A stretch of 64,000 nt of DNA from an uncultured Bacillota bacterium (GTDB taxonomy: Bacteria > Bacillota > Clostridia > Christensenellales > Borkfalkiaceae): contig CASEHS010000003.1 in the NCBI GenBank assembly GCA_949287815.1, positions 30,004 through 94,003 on the forward strand. The letters run 5' to 3'. Below, piece by piece: positions 1-8,789 of this stretch. The translations under genes and the position numbers were made by a program. Each line of letters starts with the position of its first letter. Positions within the stretch are counted from its first letter, which is position 1. The notes beneath the pieces were generated by a model that saw only the letters and a list, made by a program, of their open reading frames with translations, ran no database searches and had not been told where the DNA came from.

Positions 1-241
1 TCGCAAAAACTTTATAATCTTTACCGAACTCTATTTCTTCCCGCCAGACGTTATCCACGGGCGGCTCGGAAAAGACGTTCACGATCGCATCGGCAAGTTC
101 TTCTTCCGTCAACCCTTCCGCGTCATAACGGATCACTTCCCGAAGGTCTTCTACTTTTATGCCGAGCTGAGCGGCAAGATCCTCTCGGATCTTTTTTGCC
201 TGAAGATTCTCTTTTTTCTCTACGAAAATCCTGTATATCAT
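1..241 (-). CDS. purL: Phosphoribosylformylglycinamidine synthase, N-terminal fragment (cut by window edge)
   Basis: The first 80 codons of a minus-strand gene whose 3' part lies outside the window. The protein starts MIYRIFVEKKENLQAKKIR and contains a 'VIRYDAEGLTEEEL' stretch followed by 'VNVFSEPPVDNV'. This is the opening of the long, single-chain PurL typical of Clostridia, which converts FGAR, glutamine and ATP to FGAM. It starts 12 bases after purD ends, so it is the last visible gene of the purine operon. The call rests on the N-terminal pattern and on the operon; catalytic domains cannot be seen here. No disruption is visible in the part present. Confidence 0.8.
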   Translation of the reverse strand, partial: MIYRIFVEKKENLQAKKIREDLAAQLGIKVEDLREVIRYDAEGLTEEELADAIVNVFSEPPVDNVWREEIEFGKDYKVFA

Positions 242-253
242 TCTTTTCTGTCC

Positions 254-1534
254 TTATTTATTGTATTTGATGCCGATATCTGTCCGATAGTGCATTTTAT
301 CAAAACTGATCTTCTTTACGTTAGCGTATGCCTTCTCTCTCGCCTCTTCCACCGTTTTGCCTTTCGCACACACGCCGATCACTCTGCCGCCGTCCGTTTT
401 CAGAATACCATTTTCACGCTTTGTGCCTGCATGATACAAGAATACGCCGTCATCCAGATCTCCGATCGTGATCTCTTTGCCCTTCTCGTACTTTACGGGA
501 TAACCGCCGCTTGCAAGAACAACACAGACGCACGCACCCTCCTCCCATTCAATATTGATATCGGAAAGTCTTTCATCCGTGATCGCCTGGAAAATTTCAA
601 AAAGATCGGTTTTGAGCATGGGTAAAACGACCTGCGTTTCGGGATCGCCGAACCGAGCGTTATATTCCACCACTTTCATTCCGTCGGGTGTACGCATCAG
701 CCCGAAATAGAGAACGCCTTTGAAAGGTCTTCCCTCCGCGTTCATCGCCGCAACCGTGGGAAGCATAATTTTATTCATTACCTCGTCCGCGGTCTCTTTA
801 TCATAAAACGGGCAAGGCGTAAACGTTCCCATACCTCCCGTATTCAGACCTTTGTCGCCGTCATACGCGCGTTTATGGTCACAGCTTGCGATCATCGGAA
901 CGATGGTTTTTCCGTCTGTAAATGCAAGAACGGAAACCTCTTCCCCTGGCGTAAACTCTTTACCCGTCAAAAACTCTTCGACAACGACTTTATTTCCCGC
1001 ATCGCCGAACGCCTTATCGAGCATAATCTGCGCAAGACCTTTTTCCGCATCTTCCAGCGTTTCGCAGATCAATACCCCTTTACCGAGCGCAAGCCCATCC
1101 GCTTTCAGTACAACGGGGAATTTTCCGTTACGGACATAGCAAAGCGCATCGTCATAATTTTCAAACGTTTCGTACTTTGCGGTCGGGATACCGTATTTTT
1201 TCATCAGAGCTTTCGCAAAAGCTTTACTCGATTCGATTTCCGCCGCACGTTTATTCGGCCCAAAAACGCGGTGTCCACGCTTTTCAAGTTCGTCCGCAAG
1301 ACCGAGTGCAAGCGGATCGTCGGGCGCAATTACCGTATATTTTACGTCGGGATGAGAATCCACCCAATCGCCGACGGCATTGAGATCACAATAATTTACG
1401 TTGACAAGCTCGGCAAGTTCTGCAATACCTGCATTGCCTTTCATGCAATATATTTTATCTACTTTCGGACTCTTGGAAAGAGCCGCAATGATCGCGTGCT
1501 CCCTTCCGCCGTTTCCGATGACAAGAATATTCAA
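254..1534 (-). CDS. purD: Phosphoribosylamine-glycine ligase (GAR synthetase)
   Basis: A 426-residue cytosolic enzyme, the usual length for PurD. It joins glycine to phosphoribosylamine with ATP, the second step of de novo purine synthesis. Visible features are the N-terminal GNGGREH motif (residues 7-13), the ATP-grasp segment KADGLALGKGV (144-154), 'NTGGMGTFTP' in the middle and 'ARFGDPETQ' near residue 300, which supplies metal-binding residues of the grasp fold. It lies between the AICAR transformylase gene and purL on the same strand with short gaps, so it is co-transcribed with the other pur genes. Reading frame and motifs are intact. Confidence 0.97.
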   Translation of the reverse strand: MNILVIGNGGREHAIIAALSKSPKVDKIYCMKGNAGIAELAELVNVNYCDLNAVGDWVDSHPDVKYTVIAPDDPLALGLADELEKRGHRVFGPNKRAAEIESSKAFAKALMKKYGIPTAKYETFENYDDALCYVRNGKFPVVLKADGLALGKGVLICETLEDAEKGLAQIMLDKAFGDAGNKVVVEEFLTGKEFTPGEEVSVLAFTDGKTIVPMIASCDHKRAYDGDKGLNTGGMGTFTPCPFYDKETADEVMNKIMLPTVAAMNAEGRPFKGVLYFGLMRTPDGMKVVEYNARFGDPETQVVLPMLKTDLFEIFQAITDERLSDINIEWEEGACVCVVLASGGYPVKYEKGKEITIGDLDDGVFLYHAGTKRENGILKTDGGRVIGVCAKGKTVEEAREKAYANVKKISFDKMHYRTDIGIKYNK

Positions 1535-1567
1535 TGTACCTTACCTCAAAAATTTTTTACGCCAAAA

Positions 1568-2752
1568 TCAGTGATGGAACAATCTCATTCCCGTAAACGC
1601 CATTACCATACCGTATTTATTGCAGGCATCGATCACGAGATCGTCGCGCACCGAACCGCCGGGCTGTGCAACGTAAGATACGCCGCTCTTCTTTGCGCGC
1701 TCGATATTGTCTGAGAACGGGAAAAATGCGTCACTGCCCAAAGATACACCCGTGATTTTGGAAAGATACGCTTTCTGTTCCTCTTTCGTGAAAGGTTCGG
1801 GACGCACCGCAAAATATTTTTTCCAAACATCGTCGCCGAGAACATCTTCGCACTCGTCCGAAAGATAAATATCGATAATATTATTTTTATCGGGTCTTCC
1901 CACCCCTTCCGCGAATTGGAGAGACAAGACCTTATCGCTCTGACGAAGATGCCAAAGATCCGCTTTCGTACCCGCAAGGCGAGTGCAATGAATACGAGAC
2001 TGCTGACCTGCGCCTACACCGATCGCCTGACCGTCTGCCGCAAAGCATACGGAGTTGGACTGTGTGTATTTAAGGGTAATAAGAGAGATGATAAGATCGG
2101 TCACAGCGTCCGCAGGAAGATTTTTATTCTCCGTTACAATATTTTTGAGAAGGTCGGCATCTATTTTAAACTCGTTTCTGCCCTGTTCAAAAGTAATACC
2201 GAATACCTGTTTATGTTCTACGGGATCGGGCTTATAGTCTTTGTCTATTTTTACGATATTATAAGCGCCCTTTCTCTTGGCTTTAAGAATTTCAAGCGCT
2301 TTTGCCGAATATGCGGGAGCGATCACGCCGTCCGATACTTCTCTTGAAATGATACGGGCTGTAACCTCGTCGCACTCGTCGGAAAGAGCGATCCAGTCAC
2401 CGAAAGAAGACATCCTGTCCGTGCCGCGAGCGCGCGCATATGCGCAAGCGAGCGGTGAATCGTCCAAACCTTCTATATCGTCCACAAAACAGGATTTTTT
2501 CAGTCTGTCGGACAGTTTTTTGCCGACAGCCGCAGACGTCGGACTCACGTGCTTAAAGGAAGTTGCCGCGCACATTCCCACATTTTCTTTGATTTCTTTT
2601 ACGAGCTGCCAGCTGTTGAACGCATCGAGAAAATTGATGTAACCGGGTTTTCCGTTGAGAATTTCAATGGGAAGATCTTTCCCGTTTGACATATAGATAC
2701 GGGAAGGTTTCTGATTGGGATTGCAACCGTATTTGAGTTCAAATTCTTTCAT
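1568..2752 (-). CDS. AICAR formyltransferase, stand-alone (PurH transformylase half)
   Basis: A 394-residue protein matching only the transformylase half of bifunctional PurH. It transfers formyl from 10-formyl-THF to AICAR to give FAICAR. The Lys-His pair of the active site is seen in 'SFKHVSPTSA' (K67, H68), with 'RTDRMSSFGDWIA' and 'TQSNSVCFA' further on as in the AICARFT fold. There is no MGS-like cyclohydrolase domain at the N-terminus. The ring-closing step is evidently supplied by the next gene upstream (purO type, 12 bases away), so the two genes together replace purH. This split form is known in some Clostridia; the gene has no settled symbol. Confidence 0.93.
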   Translation of the reverse strand: MKEFELKYGCNPNQKPSRIYMSNGKDLPIEILNGKPGYINFLDAFNSWQLVKEIKENVGMCAATSFKHVSPTSAAVGKKLSDRLKKSCFVDDIEGLDDSPLACAYARARGTDRMSSFGDWIALSDECDEVTARIISREVSDGVIAPAYSAKALEILKAKRKGAYNIVKIDKDYKPDPVEHKQVFGITFEQGRNEFKIDADLLKNIVTENKNLPADAVTDLIISLITLKYTQSNSVCFAADGQAIGVGAGQQSRIHCTRLAGTKADLWHLRQSDKVLSLQFAEGVGRPDKNNIIDIYLSDECEDVLGDDVWKKYFAVRPEPFTKEEQKAYLSKITGVSLGSDAFFPFSDNIERAKKSGVSYVAQPGGSVRDDLVIDACNKYGMVMAFTGMRLFHH

Positions 2753-2763
2753 CTCTTTTCTCC

Positions 2764-3480
2764 TTATTTGTTCTTATTGATCATTCTTTTCTCGTATGCG
2801 CCCGTATTAAGATCGGTATAGCGCACATACAAAGAAATTTTATTATTTTCATTGAGATTGTTCCAAAGCGTATCAGTAAAAGCCTGAATATCGTTCGGAA
2901 TTTTCACGCGTTCAGGCTCACCCGTAAACGTGGGAATAGGATTTCCGTCACAATTATATGTGTGAATAAAATGCCCTACGCCTGCAAGCGGCGAATAATT
3001 AAATGTATAGCGGTTACACGCGCTTCCCTTTTCGTCCGCGCTCTTCAAAATGCTCATTTTATAGGTATATTCCCCGTTAAAATCGAGCACCGCACTGATT
3101 CTCGGCGTGAAGTTGGGAGCATCCGGTTCAAAACAGCGTGTAGAAAGAGCTTCTTCAAAACTCTTGCCTGCCGTAAGATAATCGTACACGGTATCCGTCT
3201 GATCGCCGTTGGTCACGATCACACTTTTGCCCGCACTGCGCACGGGAGAATAGATGATAAGGGAAGTATCTTCCACTTTGCTTTCATCAAAAGGATAGAT
3301 GATCACTTCATCCCCTTTTTCCACAAACACACGGTTACGGCTGTTTTCGCTTCTTCCCATAATAAAATAAGCAAACACCGCTTTTGTTCCGTCTTCGCTC
3401 TTTCCCACAACGATGCCGCGTCCGACATAACTGTTGTCCTTAATCAATTCTCCGATATCGGATACCTTGTAAATATTCAT
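2764..3480 (-). CDS. purO: IMP cyclohydrolase, archaeal PurO type
   Basis: Predicted to close FAICAR to IMP, the last step of the pathway. The protein starts MNIYKVSDIGEL and carries 'YVGRGIVVGKSEDG' and 'FIMGRSENSRNRVF' within the first 55 residues, the pattern of the IMP_cyclohyd family first described as PurO in methanogens. The ATG at 3480 is preferred over an upstream in-frame codon because AAAGGAG lies just before it. At 238 residues it is slightly longer than archaeal PurO (about 200). Position between purN and the stand-alone AICAR transformylase supports the role. The family call is by eye and the activity is inferred. Confidence 0.85.
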   Translation of the reverse strand: MNIYKVSDIGELIKDNSYVGRGIVVGKSEDGTKAVFAYFIMGRSENSRNRVFVEKGDEVIIYPFDESKVEDTSLIIYSPVRSAGKSVIVTNGDQTDTVYDYLTAGKSFEEALSTRCFEPDAPNFTPRISAVLDFNGEYTYKMSILKSADEKGSACNRYTFNYSPLAGVGHFIHTYNCDGNPIPTFTGEPERVKIPNDIQAFTDTLWNNLNENNKISLYVRYTDLNTGAYEKRMINKNK

Positions 3481-3541
3481 TCTTTCTCCTTTGCGCATAA
3501 ATTCCGCTATGTATGTAATTGGAAAATAATAGTTTCACTCT

Positions 3542-4159
3542 TTATTCGAGTATTGTTACTTTTCTGCCTTCTTTTCTGATCTTGCCCATTGCAAGAAGTT
3601 TGACCGCCTCAGGCAAAGCCTTATGCTCCTCTTCAAGAATACGTGCCTGCAATGTTTCGGGGGTATCATCCTCTTTGACTTCTACGGCGCGTTGAAGTAT
3701 AATCGCGCCGCTGTCGTAATGCTCGTCGACAAAATGTACGGTAAGCCCCGAAATTTTCACCCCGTATTCGAGCGCGGCACGGTGAACATTCAAACCGTAA
3801 AAACCTTTGCCGCAAAAACTCGGAATGAGCGACGGGTGTATATTAATGATCGCATCGGGAAACGCCCGCACAAAATTTTCGGGGATCATACCCAAAAATC
3901 CCGCAAGCACGATATAGTCTACACCGCGAGAACGAAGTTCCTCAATGATACCTTCGTACATTTCTTCAACACTCGGATAATCTTTCCTGTTTTTTACAAG
4001 GTAGTCTATCCCGTGTTTTTTGGCACGCTCGATCGCATAGATTCCCTCTTTCGAGGCGATCAAAAGAGAAATTTCGCAAAACGGCTCGCGTTCGTTCGCG
4101 TCGATCACCGACTGAAAATCACTGCCCGATCCGCTGGCGAATACGGCTATCTTTTTCAC
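3542..4159 (-). CDS. purN: Phosphoribosylglycinamide formyltransferase (GAR transformylase)
   Basis: A 205-residue enzyme that formylates GAR using 10-formyl-THF. The N-terminus 'AVFASGSGSDFQ' gives the phosphate-binding loop. The catalytic triad is visible: N106 and H108 in 'INIHPSLIP', and the aspartate at 149 in 'VDEHYDSGAI'. Its start overlaps the end of purM by four bases (ATGA-type coupling), so translation of the two is probably coupled. Length and motifs are complete. Confidence 0.96.
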   Translation of the reverse strand: MKKIAVFASGSGSDFQSVIDANEREPFCEISLLIASKEGIYAIERAKKHGIDYLVKNRKDYPSVEEMYEGIIEELRSRGVDYIVLAGFLGMIPENFVRAFPDAIINIHPSLIPSFCGKGFYGLNVHRAALEYGVKISGLTVHFVDEHYDSGAIILQRAVEVKEDDTPETLQARILEEEHKALPEAVKLLAMGKIRKEGRKVTILE

Positions 4160-5184
4160 TTTAATTCGACCCCTTTTCCTTTTACGGTCTTGCCGATCAC
4201 ATACGCTTTTTCACCCGATTCCGTTAAAGACTCAATTGTTTTATCGACATTCTCAGGCGAAACACAGAATACCATGCCGATACCCATATTGAACGTATTG
4301 TAAAGCTGACGGTTTTCAAGCCCCGATTTTTCTTTCATGATCTCAAAAATCGCGGGAAGAGGATAAGAATCCGTTTTGATCTCACAGCCGATACCCTCAG
4401 GGAAAATTCTCGGAATATTTTCGATAAATCCGCCGCCCGTAATGTGCGCGATCCCCTTGACCTTTACTTTGGAAATCAAAGAAAGTACGCTCTTAACATA
4501 AATTTTGGTAGGCGTAAGCAGGACATTGAGAACTTTATCTTTCAGACGGTCATCAAACCTTTCCAATTCGGGAGAATTTTTATAATCTCCGAACAGTTTT
4601 CTTACGAGTGAATAGCCGTTGGAATGAACCCCGCTCGACGCAATGCCGATCAGAACATCCCCTTCTTTGATTTCCTTACCGTTGATGACGTCTTTTTTAT
4701 CGACGATACCTACGGCAAAGCCCGCCATATCGTATTCTCCGTCGGGATAAAAACCGGGCATTTCCGCAGTCTCTCCGCCGATCAAAGCACAACCCGATTG
4801 ACGACAGCCTTCTGCGACACCAGATACGACCGTCGCAACTGTCTCAGGAGAAAGTTTGCCCGTTGCAAAATAGTCAAGGAAAAAGAGCGGTCTCGCACCC
4901 TGACATACGATATCGTTTACGCACATTGCAACGGCGTCAATACCGACTGTATTATGCTTGTCCGCTACAAACGCATAACGAAGTTTTGTTCCCACACCGT
5001 CAGTTCCCGCAACGAGAACGGGTTCCTGCATCTTTTCGCCCGCAATCGAATAAAATCCGCCGAACGAGCCGATATCACCGAGAACATTTTTGTCAAAGGT
5101 GGACTGTACGTGCTTTTTCATCAATTCCACCGCTTTATAGCCGCGTTCTACATCTACGCCGCTGTCTTTATAAGAAATAGCCAT
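4156..5184 (-). CDS. purM: Phosphoribosylformylglycinamidine cyclo-ligase (AIR synthetase)
   Basis: A 342-residue enzyme that closes FGAM to AIR with ATP. Motifs include 'GTDGVGTKLRYAF', 'NDIVCQGARPLFFLDY', 'LIGGETAEMPGFY' and 'HITGGGFIENIPRI', in the normal AIR synthetase order. A longer frame exists upstream, but the ATG at 5184 is preceded by AGAAGGAG at proper spacing and begins the typical 'SYKDSGVDVERGYKAV' N-terminus. About 130 bases separate it from purC, a larger gap than elsewhere in the operon; no terminator is seen in that gap. Confidence 0.96.
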   Translation of the reverse strand: MAISYKDSGVDVERGYKAVELMKKHVQSTFDKNVLGDIGSFGGFYSIAGEKMQEPVLVAGTDGVGTKLRYAFVADKHNTVGIDAVAMCVNDIVCQGARPLFFLDYFATGKLSPETVATVVSGVAEGCRQSGCALIGGETAEMPGFYPDGEYDMAGFAVGIVDKKDVINGKEIKEGDVLIGIASSGVHSNGYSLVRKLFGDYKNSPELERFDDRLKDKVLNVLLTPTKIYVKSVLSLISKVKVKGIAHITGGGFIENIPRIFPEGIGCEIKTDSYPLPAIFEIMKEKSGLENRQLYNTFNMGIGMVFCVSPENVDKTIESLTESGEKAYVIGKTVKGKGVELK

Positions 5185-5316
5185 TGTTTTCTCCTTCTGA
5201 TAAATAATACGATAACTCTTCTTCCGCGATACATAAAAATACAGTCTGCCGATTATTTTCGCCAAACCGCATTTTTAGAAACGTTCTGTTTTACAATTTA
5301 CAAAACGTTTCAAAGA

Positions 5317-6024
5317 TTACTTACCGGTAAGCCGCGCAAAAACCTCTTTGTACGCGTCTTCTACTCCGCCGAGATCTCTTCTGAATCTGTCTTTATCCAA
5401 TTTTTCTCCTGTCGTCATATCCCAGAAACGGCAGGTATCGGGAGAAATTTCATCGGCAAGCAGGATCTGACCTTTGAATCTTCCGAATTCAAGTTTGAAA
5501 TCGATCAGATCAATATTCAATTTTTTGAAAAATTCCTTCATGACTTCATTGACTTTGAACGCCATGTTCTTGATCGTTTCGATCTCTTCGGGCGTTGCAA
5601 GTTCCATTGCAAGTGCATGATAATCATTGATCAGAGGATCGCCAAGATCATCGTTCTTATAACTGAATTCAAGAACTGTTACAGGAAGTTTTTTACCTTC
5701 GGGCACACCGTAACGCTTGGAAAAACTGCCTGCCGCCGTATTGCGGATGATAACTTCCAACGGTACGATCTGAACCTTTTTAACCGCTGTTTCGCGATCG
5801 GAAAGTTCTTCTACAAAATGAGTAGGAATACCGTGTTCTTCCATGATTTTAAACATCATGTTGCTCATCTTATTATTGATCACACCTTTCCCTGCGATCG
5901 TGCCTTTTTTCAGACCGTTGAACGCAGTTGCATCGTCTTTATAATCTACGATCACGATATCCGGATCTTCTGTCTTAAAGACTTTCTTTGCTTTTCCTTC
6001 ATAAAGCTGTGCCAGTTTTTCCAT
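5317..6024 (-). CDS. purC: Phosphoribosylaminoimidazole-succinocarboxamide synthase
   Basis: A 235-residue SAICAR synthetase, the usual bacterial length. It ligates aspartate to CAIR with ATP. Recognised from '[14 protein letters not shown]' at the N-terminus, '[19 protein letters not shown]' in the centre and 'LIDFKLEFG' followed by '[14 protein letters not shown]', which contribute the ATP and substrate pockets. Second gene of the operon, 21 bases after purE. Intact. Confidence 0.96.
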   Translation of the reverse strand: MEKLAQLYEGKAKKVFKTEDPDIVIVDYKDDATAFNGLKKGTIAGKGVINNKMSNMMFKIMEEHGIPTHFVEELSDRETAVKKVQIVPLEVIIRNTAAGSFSKRYGVPEGKKLPVTVLEFSYKNDDLGDPLINDYHALAMELATPEEIETIKNMAFKVNEVMKEFFKKLNIDLIDFKLEFGRFKGQILLADEISPDTCRFWDMTTGEKLDKDRFRRDLGGVEDAYKEVFARLTGK

Positions 6025-6045
6025 TTTTCTATCCTCCGAAAAAAA

Positions 6046-6549
6046 TTAGAATTCCATATTTTTAAGTTCTTCTTGCAGAGCGGCATCGTCTTTATTGATT
6101 TTTTCCGCCATCTGCCGCTTGAACGCTTTGAGTTTTTCCGAAATTTCAGGATATTTCAAAGCCAGAATCTGCAATGCCAAAAGTCCTGCATTCTCTCCGC
6201 CATTGACCCCTACCGTCGCTACGGGAATACCTGACGGCATCTGCACGATCGATAAAAGGCTATCGAGCCCTCCCATCATATCTGTCTTGACGGGAAGTCC
6301 GATCACAGGCAATGTCGTATATGCCGCGATCACTCCTCCGAGATGGGCCGCTTTACCCGCTGCGCATATAATTACTTCTGTTCCGTTTTTCTCCGCATTT
6401 TTTGCAAATTCATGCGCATCATCCGGCGTACGATGAGCGGAAATTACACGAACTTCCGTTTCCACACCAAACTTTTTCAATGCCGAAATCGCAGGCTTTA
6501 CGACCGCAAAATCTGATTTACTTCCCATTATAATCGCTGCTTTTGCCAT
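6046..6549 (-). CDS. purE: 5-(Carboxyamino)imidazole ribonucleotide mutase
   Basis: A 167-residue PurE that moves the carboxylate in the AIR-to-CAIR step. Motifs are 'IIMGSKSDF', 'VISAHRTPDDAHEF' (catalytic histidine) and 'AAGKAAHLGGVIA', which fits class I PurE better than the class II 'AGRSN' form. A class I enzyme normally needs PurK; no purK, purB, purF or purA is visible here. It is the promoter-proximal gene of the operon, with GGAGGAG just before the ATG. Only 74 bases separate it from the divergent DUF1294 gene and I find no purine riboswitch there. Confidence 0.95.
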   Translation of the reverse strand: MAKAAIIMGSKSDFAVVKPAISALKKFGVETEVRVISAHRTPDDAHEFAKNAEKNGTEVIICAAGKAAHLGGVIAAYTTLPVIGLPVKTDMMGGLDSLLSIVQMPSGIPVATVGVNGGENAGLLALQILALKYPEISEKLKAFKRQMAEKINKDDAALQEELKNMEF

Positions 6550-6623
6550 TTATCTCCTCCGCTCGTTTTAAAAATTATTATTTTTTTATTTTTTGCGCAT
6601 ACTGCTCTCATGGAGGGCTTACC

Positions 6624-6923
6624 ATGCTTTTACCGTATATACTTGCTATCGTTTATATTTTATCGGTAAATATTTATTCTTTTTTGCTGATCCGATCTCA
6701 GAAAAAAGAACAAGAATCAGACCGTAGTGCGAAAGCCAAAGACGGAAAAATTTTTCTTACCGGACTCATCGGCGGAGCAGCAGGTGCTTATATAGCCATG
6801 TTTGCACTGCGATTCAGAACGGAAAACTTAGCCTTGATGATAGTTCTTCCGTTGCTGATCGTTCTAAACGCATATCTGTTTATCGCCCTCTTTAAAACAG
6901 GTATTCCGGCCATCATCTTCTGA
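6624..6923 (+). CDS. DUF1294-family small membrane protein
   Basis: A 99-residue integral membrane protein of unknown function. Three hydrophobic segments are seen, near residues 3-20, 44-62 and 73-92, with a basic loop 'RSQKKEQ' after the first. The central 'LIGGAAGAYIAMFALRFRT' resembles the GG-x-x-G...R-H/R-K/R-T pattern of DUF1294. ATG 6624 is preceded by GGAGG and is chosen over an upstream frame that would overlap purE. Divergent from the purine operon. Confidence 0.7.
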   Translation: MLLPYILAIVYILSVNIYSFLLIRSQKKEQESDRSAKAKDGKIFLTGLIGGAAGAYIAMFALRFRTENLALMIVLPLLIVLNAYLFIALFKTGIPAIIF

Positions 6924-6925
6924 AT

Positions 6926-6975
6926 AAAAATAAAAGCAGGTTTAAAAGAGTACAACCTGCCCTTTAAAAACCTGC
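6926..6975 (-). terminator. Rho-independent terminator of the ncRNA
   Basis: Imperfect 13-bp stem GCAGGTTT...AAACCTGC followed on the minus strand by CTTTTATTTTTA. The U-tract is on the minus strand only, so it belongs to the ncRNA rather than to the plus-strand DUF1294 gene that ends three bases away. Confidence 0.75.
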
Positions 6976-7141
6976 CATGAGATTGTTTTTCTGCACAATC
7001 ATCTGCCGAAATGCTACAATGAGAGAATGCACTTTGCCCTGTATACGAAAAACCGATAATATTTCTGATCCGGTAATTTTTCTCATTGGCGCAACCTCTC
7101 AACCGATCGGACTTTTAAAGTTCCTTTCCGATCTTCAGCAT
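6926..7141 (-). ncRNA. Candidate stand-alone structured RNA (about 215 nt) near purE
   Basis: No credible ORF occupies this 340-base gap. On the minus strand an extended -10 (TGATATAAT, 7145-7153 region) predicts a start near 7141. The transcript would hold a 7-bp hairpin (GATCGGA/TCCGATC), a perfect 8-bp stem CAATGAGA/TCTCATTG enclosing a further ACCG/CGGT hairpin, and would end at a Rho-independent terminator (stem 6936-6975, U-rich tail 6926-6935). The next minus-strand gene is 380 bases beyond, with an opposing gene between, so it is not an obvious leader. Its size fits a 6S-type RNA, but I cannot confirm that family; an undescribed sRNA is equally possible. Confidence 0.55.
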
Positions 7142-7225
7142 GTCTTTATTATATCACAAACTTTGCGTTTCAAAAACTGTTTGAACGCTGTTTTTTAATT
7201 TTTTTCATAACAATATTAAAACAAT

Positions 7226-7249
7226 GCCTGCTCACCGGTCTGAGCAGGC
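7226..7249 (-). terminator. Hairpin downstream of mscL
   Basis: Perfect 9-bp stem GCCTGCTCA/TGAGCAGGC with a six-base loop, 17 bases after the mscL stop. The tail is only moderately T-rich, so termination strength is uncertain. Confidence 0.5.
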
Positions 7250-7265
7250 TTAATTTATAATGATT

Positions 7266-7880
7266 TTATTCTTTTTTCATCTGACCTTCTTTTAACAGAT
7301 CGCGTATCTCTGCAAGAAGTGCTTCAACCGTTTGTTTATCATTAGCATTTTCCGCGCAAGACTGTCCTTCCTCAGTCTTATTTTCCGAAGTCTCGGAAAT
7401 AACTTCAGTTTTCACCGTTTCTTCCATGACCACTTCGGCAGGCTCCGCAATCTCCTGTGCATCCTTCCTTTCTTTGATCTTTTCCAAAAGCTTTTCGCCT
7501 TGCTCCTGAATACGCTTTCTGGTTTTACGAACGATTCGCAGTGCTGTAAAAATAACGATCGCGTCAATTAAAAATATCAGAATCGCCATCAGGAAATTAC
7601 CGTAATTTAAGGTTATTCTTTGCGTTATATTTCCCTCTGCATCTTTGATCTCCCGCAAAACAATCACAAGTCCGCTCATATCTTCGCCGCCGATCATGGC
7701 AGTTATCAAAGGCTTGATGATATCATTCACCAAACTGTTTACTATCGCAGTAAAAGCTGCGCCGACAACAACCGCCACCGCAAGATCCAAAATATTCCCT
7801 CTGGAAATAAACGCTTTAAAATCTTTCCAGAAAGTGCTTTTTTCACGAATTTTTTTAATTTTGATTTTTTCTTTTTTCAT
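7266..7880 (-). CDS. mscL: Large-conductance mechanosensitive channel, with long C-terminal extension
   Basis: A membrane channel that opens under turgor stress. The MscL core is clear: '[20 protein letters not shown]' leading into TM1 (about 22-50) and TM2 '[19 protein letters not shown]' (about 96-115), with the short periplasmic loop between. At 204 residues it is longer than usual MscL (about 120-150); the excess is a charged, glutamate-rich tail after residue 125 rather than a domain I recognise. Twelve bases downstream of the HAD gene on the same strand, so probably co-transcribed. Confidence 0.92.
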   Translation of the reverse strand: MKKEKIKIKKIREKSTFWKDFKAFISRGNILDLAVAVVVGAAFTAIVNSLVNDIIKPLITAMIGGEDMSGLVIVLREIKDAEGNITQRITLNYGNFLMAILIFLIDAIVIFTALRIVRKTRKRIQEQGEKLLEKIKERKDAQEIAEPAEVVMEETVKTEVISETSENKTEEGQSCAENANDKQTVEALLAEIRDLLKEGQMKKE

Positions 7881-7892
7881 ATCAACCTCTTC

Positions 7893-8720
7893 TTAAAGAT
7901 ATTTTTTTATATTGTTTTGCAGAAATTTTACCACACTGTCTTCTTCACTGTATCCGATCTCGGCAGTCGAAATTTTTTTAAGTTCCTCTTCCGCATTTTT
8001 TACCGCATAACTTTCATCTGCCGCAAAAAACAATTCTTTATCGTTTATACCGTCTCCGAAAACAACAAGCCTGTCGGCTTTTAAAATATCTTTTAAAACT
8101 TTTGCCGCCGTTCCTTTGGAGGTCGTTGTCGGCATAATTTCACACCAATAATCCGTCTGATATTTCTCTTGCTCAAAGATACACCGCATATCCAGGCTTT
8201 GCTCCACGCCCTTATGTACCCCTTCCAGATTTTCCTTTTTGCCTATGCAGGTAAAATAAAAAATTTCATCTTCCGCAACATCTTCTCTTTTCCGGATAGG
8301 ATTCAGCCTGCAATCCCCTTTTCGCCTCGATAAATACCGCAAAACGCCTTGGGTCTCTTTTCCTTTCACCCATGAAACCTTTTCTCTGCTTCCATTGAAA
8401 GAATAAGCAAGCGGCCATACATCATATTGCTCAAATAAACTTTTCAGATATCTGAGCTGTCCTTTATTAAACGGATTCGTATATAATTTATTCCCGTTCC
8501 ACGCTTCCATTATCACGGCACCGTTATAAAGAATGACGGGATAATTCTGTCTTAGTCCCCAACACGCTTTTGCAGCCGAATTCAACGATCTTGCCGTAGC
8601 ATAAGTAAATACCATTCCGTCATCGATCAGCCTATTCAGATTTTTCAATGAATATTCCGAAATATTTTCGTGCGCAGTCAAAAGCGTTCCGTCCAGATCG
8701 GAAATAAAAAGCGTTTTCAA
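7893..8720 (-). CDS. Cof-type HAD-IIB phosphatase
   Basis: A 275-residue cytosolic HAD-superfamily hydrolase. Motif I is 'ISDLDGTLLT' at the N-terminus; motif II lies in 'FTYATARS'; motif III/IV is 'VVFGDGINDKELF' near residue 220. The cap placement is of the IIB (Cof) type, which act on sugar phosphates, FMN or similar small phosphoesters; the substrate cannot be told. It precedes mscL by 12 bases. Nothing unusual is seen. Confidence 0.88.
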   Translation of the reverse strand: MKTLFISDLDGTLLTAHENISEYSLKNLNRLIDDGMVFTYATARSLNSAAKACWGLRQNYPVILYNGAVIMEAWNGNKLYTNPFNKGQLRYLKSLFEQYDVWPLAYSFNGSREKVSWVKGKETQGVLRYLSRRKGDCRLNPIRKREDVAEDEIFYFTCIGKKENLEGVHKGVEQSLDMRCIFEQEKYQTDYWCEIMPTTTSKGTAAKVLKDILKADRLVVFGDGINDKELFFAADESYAVKNAEEELKKISTAEIGYSEEDSVVKFLQNNIKKYL

Positions 8721-8789
8721 CTCCCCGTCTCCTTTTCCAGTTTCTGCGCTTCAAATATATCACATTCCTATCCGTTTTTCAAGAAAAAC

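Noticed and set aside
4624..6234. 536-codon plus-strand ORF across purM, purC and purE
   Set aside because: It runs antisense to three well-defined pur genes; its translation is rich in F, R and C with no recognisable motif. It is a shadow of minus-strand codon bias.
6550..6623. Purine riboswitch before purE
   Set aside because: The gap is only 74 bases and AT-rich; no three-way junction or conserved loop sequences are visible.
6926..7141. Lysine or c-di-GMP-I riboswitch in the ncRNA region
   Set aside because: Short similarities (GAGAGGTTGCG; ACAGGGCAAA) exist, but the other conserved blocks of both classes are missing and no gene follows in the right place.
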